In this document: positions 23,670-25,399 of the stretch, in pieces
Layout: the number at the start of each line of letters is the position of its first letter
Position numbering within the stretch: position 1 is the first letter of the stretch
Assembly (NCBI GenBank): GCA_964512305.1
Contig: CAZEIW010000092.1
Location: 1 to 25,399, forward strand
Source of the DNA: CAZEIW01 sp964512305
GTDB lineage: Bacteria; Pseudomonadota; Gammaproteobacteria; Burkholderiales; Burkholderiaceae_F
DNA length: 25,399 nt
Reading direction: 5' to 3'
Made by a program: the position numbers and the translations under genes
Notes under the pieces: generated by a model
Told to the model about the DNA's origin: nothing
Seen by the model: the letters and a program-made list of their open reading frames with translations, nothing else
Database searches by the model: none

Positions 23670-24434
23670 GTGAACAGAATCCGGGAGCGGGCGCTCCCGC
23701 TGATTGTCTTCGCTCTGGTTGGCGCTCTGGCCGGCTGTGTCACCGCGGACAAGTACCGCCTTGCCGAGGCCGGTGGCTCGCCCGCAAAGGCATTGGATCT
23801 AAGCACCGGTACGGCGCCGCTCGGTCTAACGCTGACAAACGTGATCGTCACCGGGGGTCCCGGCTCCTGGAAGCTCAAGGCGCTTTGGGACGAATACGTC
23901 GTGCTCCTGGTCAACCGCGGGGACGCGGCGATCACCGTGCAGTCGGCCCAGCTGATCGACACACGCGCGCAGGCCTATGAGCCCTACCCAAGTCCATGGG
24001 AGCTCGAAGCATTGAGCTACACGAGTTGGGATCGAAGCGGGAGATCCACACTTCGTGCTGCCGGATGGACCGTCGAAGGGGTGGCGCTTGCCCTAACCGC
24101 GGCAATTGCGGGCTCGAGCGGCATAAAACCAGGCCCCCCGAGCGCGCTCGGCAAGGTCGCGATCGCGGCCGGCGCCGTGGGGTTGGTTGATCTCATCGTG
24201 GTAGCCGTCTTGGATTCGCGCAACGAGAGCAAGGTAGAGGAGGAGTTTCAGCGGCGGCGGCTGCGGTTGCCGCTGCTGATCGCGCCACAGGAATCCGTCA
24301 AGGGCAGCCTGTTCTTCCCCGTGACACCAGAACCCAGGAGGCTGATCCTGAATGGCGTCAGCAGTGCGCAGGCGCTCGAGGTGACGCTGGACCTCGTCCC
24401 GCTTGCCGGTTTGCAACGGAAGTCGGACAGGTAG
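23670..24434 (+). CDS. Putative lipoprotein of unknown function
   Basis: This 254-residue protein is not recognised. From the GTG at 23670 it has positive residues (NRIRER), a hydrophobic segment and the lipobox ALAGC, so it should be lipid-anchored. A middle hydrophobic pair (VEGVALALTAAIAGSSG and VAIAAGAVGLVDLIVVAVL) could be a glycine-rich membrane hairpin or hydrophobic patch. The C-terminal part, LLIAPQESVKGSLFFPVTPEPRRL, resembles the extracytoplasmic beta-rich tail of other unknown lipoproteins. It starts 33 bases after the propeller gene and probably shares its transcript. Confidence 0.75.
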   Translation: MNRIRERALPLIVFALVGALAGCVTADKYRLAEAGGSPAKALDLSTGTAPLGLTLTNVIVTGGPGSWKLKALWDEYVVLLVNRGDAAITVQSAQLIDTRAQAYEPYPSPWELEALSYTSWDRSGRSTLRAAGWTVEGVALALTAAIAGSSGIKPGPPSALGKVAIAAGAVGLVDLIVVAVLDSRNESKVEEEFQRRRLRLPLLIAPQESVKGSLFFPVTPEPRRLILNGVSSAQALEVTLDLVPLAGLQRKSDR

Positions 24435-24478
24435 CGGTCGTCTCGACAAGGCGCCGGCGGCGAAGTTGCTCTGCCTCG

Positions 24479-25399
24479 CTATTCGGGCGGAAGGTAGGCG
24501 GTCCACACCCGCACGGGCGGCACGGCCGCGTTGATCGGCACCGGGAACGTCTCGACCCGCTCGTCCCGCAGGGCGGGAAAGCGCCCGCGCACGGTGTTGA
24601 GCACCCGCACGTCGACCTCCGCCTTCGTGAGGCCGGCCTCGGTTTGCTTGTCGAGCTGGTGCACGAGCAGGACACCGCGATGCCGCAGCCGCTCACGGTC
24701 GACCCAGCGGCTGAGGTCCCGATTCCAGTCGTAATACGGCACCGGCCGGTCCGTTGAGAACGCGGCGATGGCGCTGAGCAGGTGTCGATCGCCTGCGACA
24801 TACTCGAGCGGGCCGCCGTAACGACGGTGCCAGTCGTCGGTCAGCCTGGATGCGATCTCCGGCCCGGGGAACGAGACGAACGGGGCTTCGTGCTGCGCCG
24901 CCGGGCGGACCACGACGGTCCAGACCATGCCCACGATCGCCAGTGCGTGCAGGGCTGCGACGGCGATGAGAAGTGCGGCGCTCCGGCGGCGGTCGAGCGC
25001 GGGTTGAAGGGTGGCGACGAGCGCGAGACCGGCAACGTTGAAGAACGGCGTCGCCCAGCGCGCGATCAGGTGGGCGTCGGAGGCGATCGCGAAGACCAGC
25101 ACCAGGAACAGCGGCCCGATCGACAGGCCCAGCAGGAGACGCCGGTCGAAGCGCTCCGGCGGACGCGCGGGCGCGCGCCAGACGAACCAGGCGGCGCAGG
25201 CCAGCAGCATCGGCAGCAGGGCGCCGATCTGCTCGGCAAGGAAGAGCAGCGCAGCCCGCCAGCCGCCCTCGTGGACGGTCGCGATCGTGACCTCAGGGTT
25301 GCGCGCCAGCTCGAGGTTGTACAGCGCGTAGCGCAACGGCTCGAAGTCGTGCCGCGCCAGCGAGATCAGGTTGGGGGACATCACCGCTGCCGCCGCCAG
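24479..25399 (-). CDS. Membrane glycosyltransferase (GT39/ArnT-like), C-terminal part
   Basis: The frame is open to the right edge, so only the last 307 or so residues are seen. It begins in the middle of the protein with SPNLISLARHDFEPLRYAL, a loop typical of dolichyl-phosphate-mannose-type and ArnT-like transferases. Four or more hydrophobic helices follow, then a soluble C-terminal domain (about 170-301 of the visible part) ending in VRVWTAYLPPE. Such enzymes move a sugar from a lipid carrier to a protein or lipid on the outer face of the inner membrane. The catalytic acidic loop would lie beyond the edge, so the activity is inferred. Confidence 0.7.
   Translation of the reverse strand: MAAAAVMSPNLISLARHDFEPLRYALYNLELARNPEVTIATVHEGGWRAALLFLAEQIGALLPMLLACAAWFVWRAPARPPERFDRRLLLGLSIGPLFLVLVFAIASDAHLIARWATPFFNVAGLALVATLQPALDRRRSAALLIAVAALHALAIVGMVWTVVVRPAAQHEAPFVSFPGPEIASRLTDDWHRRYGGPLEYVAGDRHLLSAIAAFSTDRPVPYYDWNRDLSRWVDRERLRHRGVLLVHQLDKQTEAGLTKAEVDVRVLNTVRGRFPALRDERVETFPVPINAAVPPVRVWTAYLPPE

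Overview
The window looks like a chromosomal segment of a GC-rich Gram-negative proteobacterium. An LpxO-type lipid A hydroxylase, several lipoproteins with lipoboxes and a periplasmic-type Cu/Zn superoxide dismutase imply an outer membrane and periplasm. The TrmB and UppP sequences fit Betaproteobacteria best, with only moderate confidence, because the GC-rich hairpin repeats are of a style also common in Alphaproteobacteria.

The dominant content is two paralogous clusters related to the membrane part of hydrogenase-4 / formate hydrogenlyase, both on the minus strand. Cluster A (11191-18323) is complete in the order hyfB-hyfC-hyfE-hyfF-hyfG-hyfI, with overlapping or abutting genes, and a small XRE regulator gene (18382-18627) lies just upstream. 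It encodes three antiporter-like or NuoK-like membrane subunits, a NuoH-like subunit, a NuoC/NuoD-like large subunit and a NuoB-like small subunit. The large subunit has lost all four cysteines that hold the [NiFe] centre, so the complex is not a hydrogenase; it matches the poorly understood energy-converting-hydrogenase-related (Ehr) class. Cluster B (219-3825) has only hyfB-hyfC-hyfE inside the window, and its 3' side runs into hairpin repeats at 1-180.

Between the clusters (about 4.0-11.2 kb) lie ordinary chromosomal genes. They are sodC; a trmB-uppP pair; an lpxO / AmpG-like transporter / VOC protein group on the plus strand; an ArsR-AHSA1-GST operon on the minus strand; and a BrnA-type antitoxin whose toxin has been reduced to a 22-codon tail. 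A three-hairpin GC-rich repeat sits beside cluster B and again after sodC.

Right of cluster A (18.6-25.4 kb) the DNA is more accessory in character. It holds a decayed phosphoesterase/phospholipase C gene with two in-frame stops, a large secreted TPR protein, a gene-free stretch of about 400 bp, a cupin, a beta-propeller lipoprotein, an unrecognised lipoprotein, and the 3' part of a membrane glycosyltransferase that runs off the right edge.
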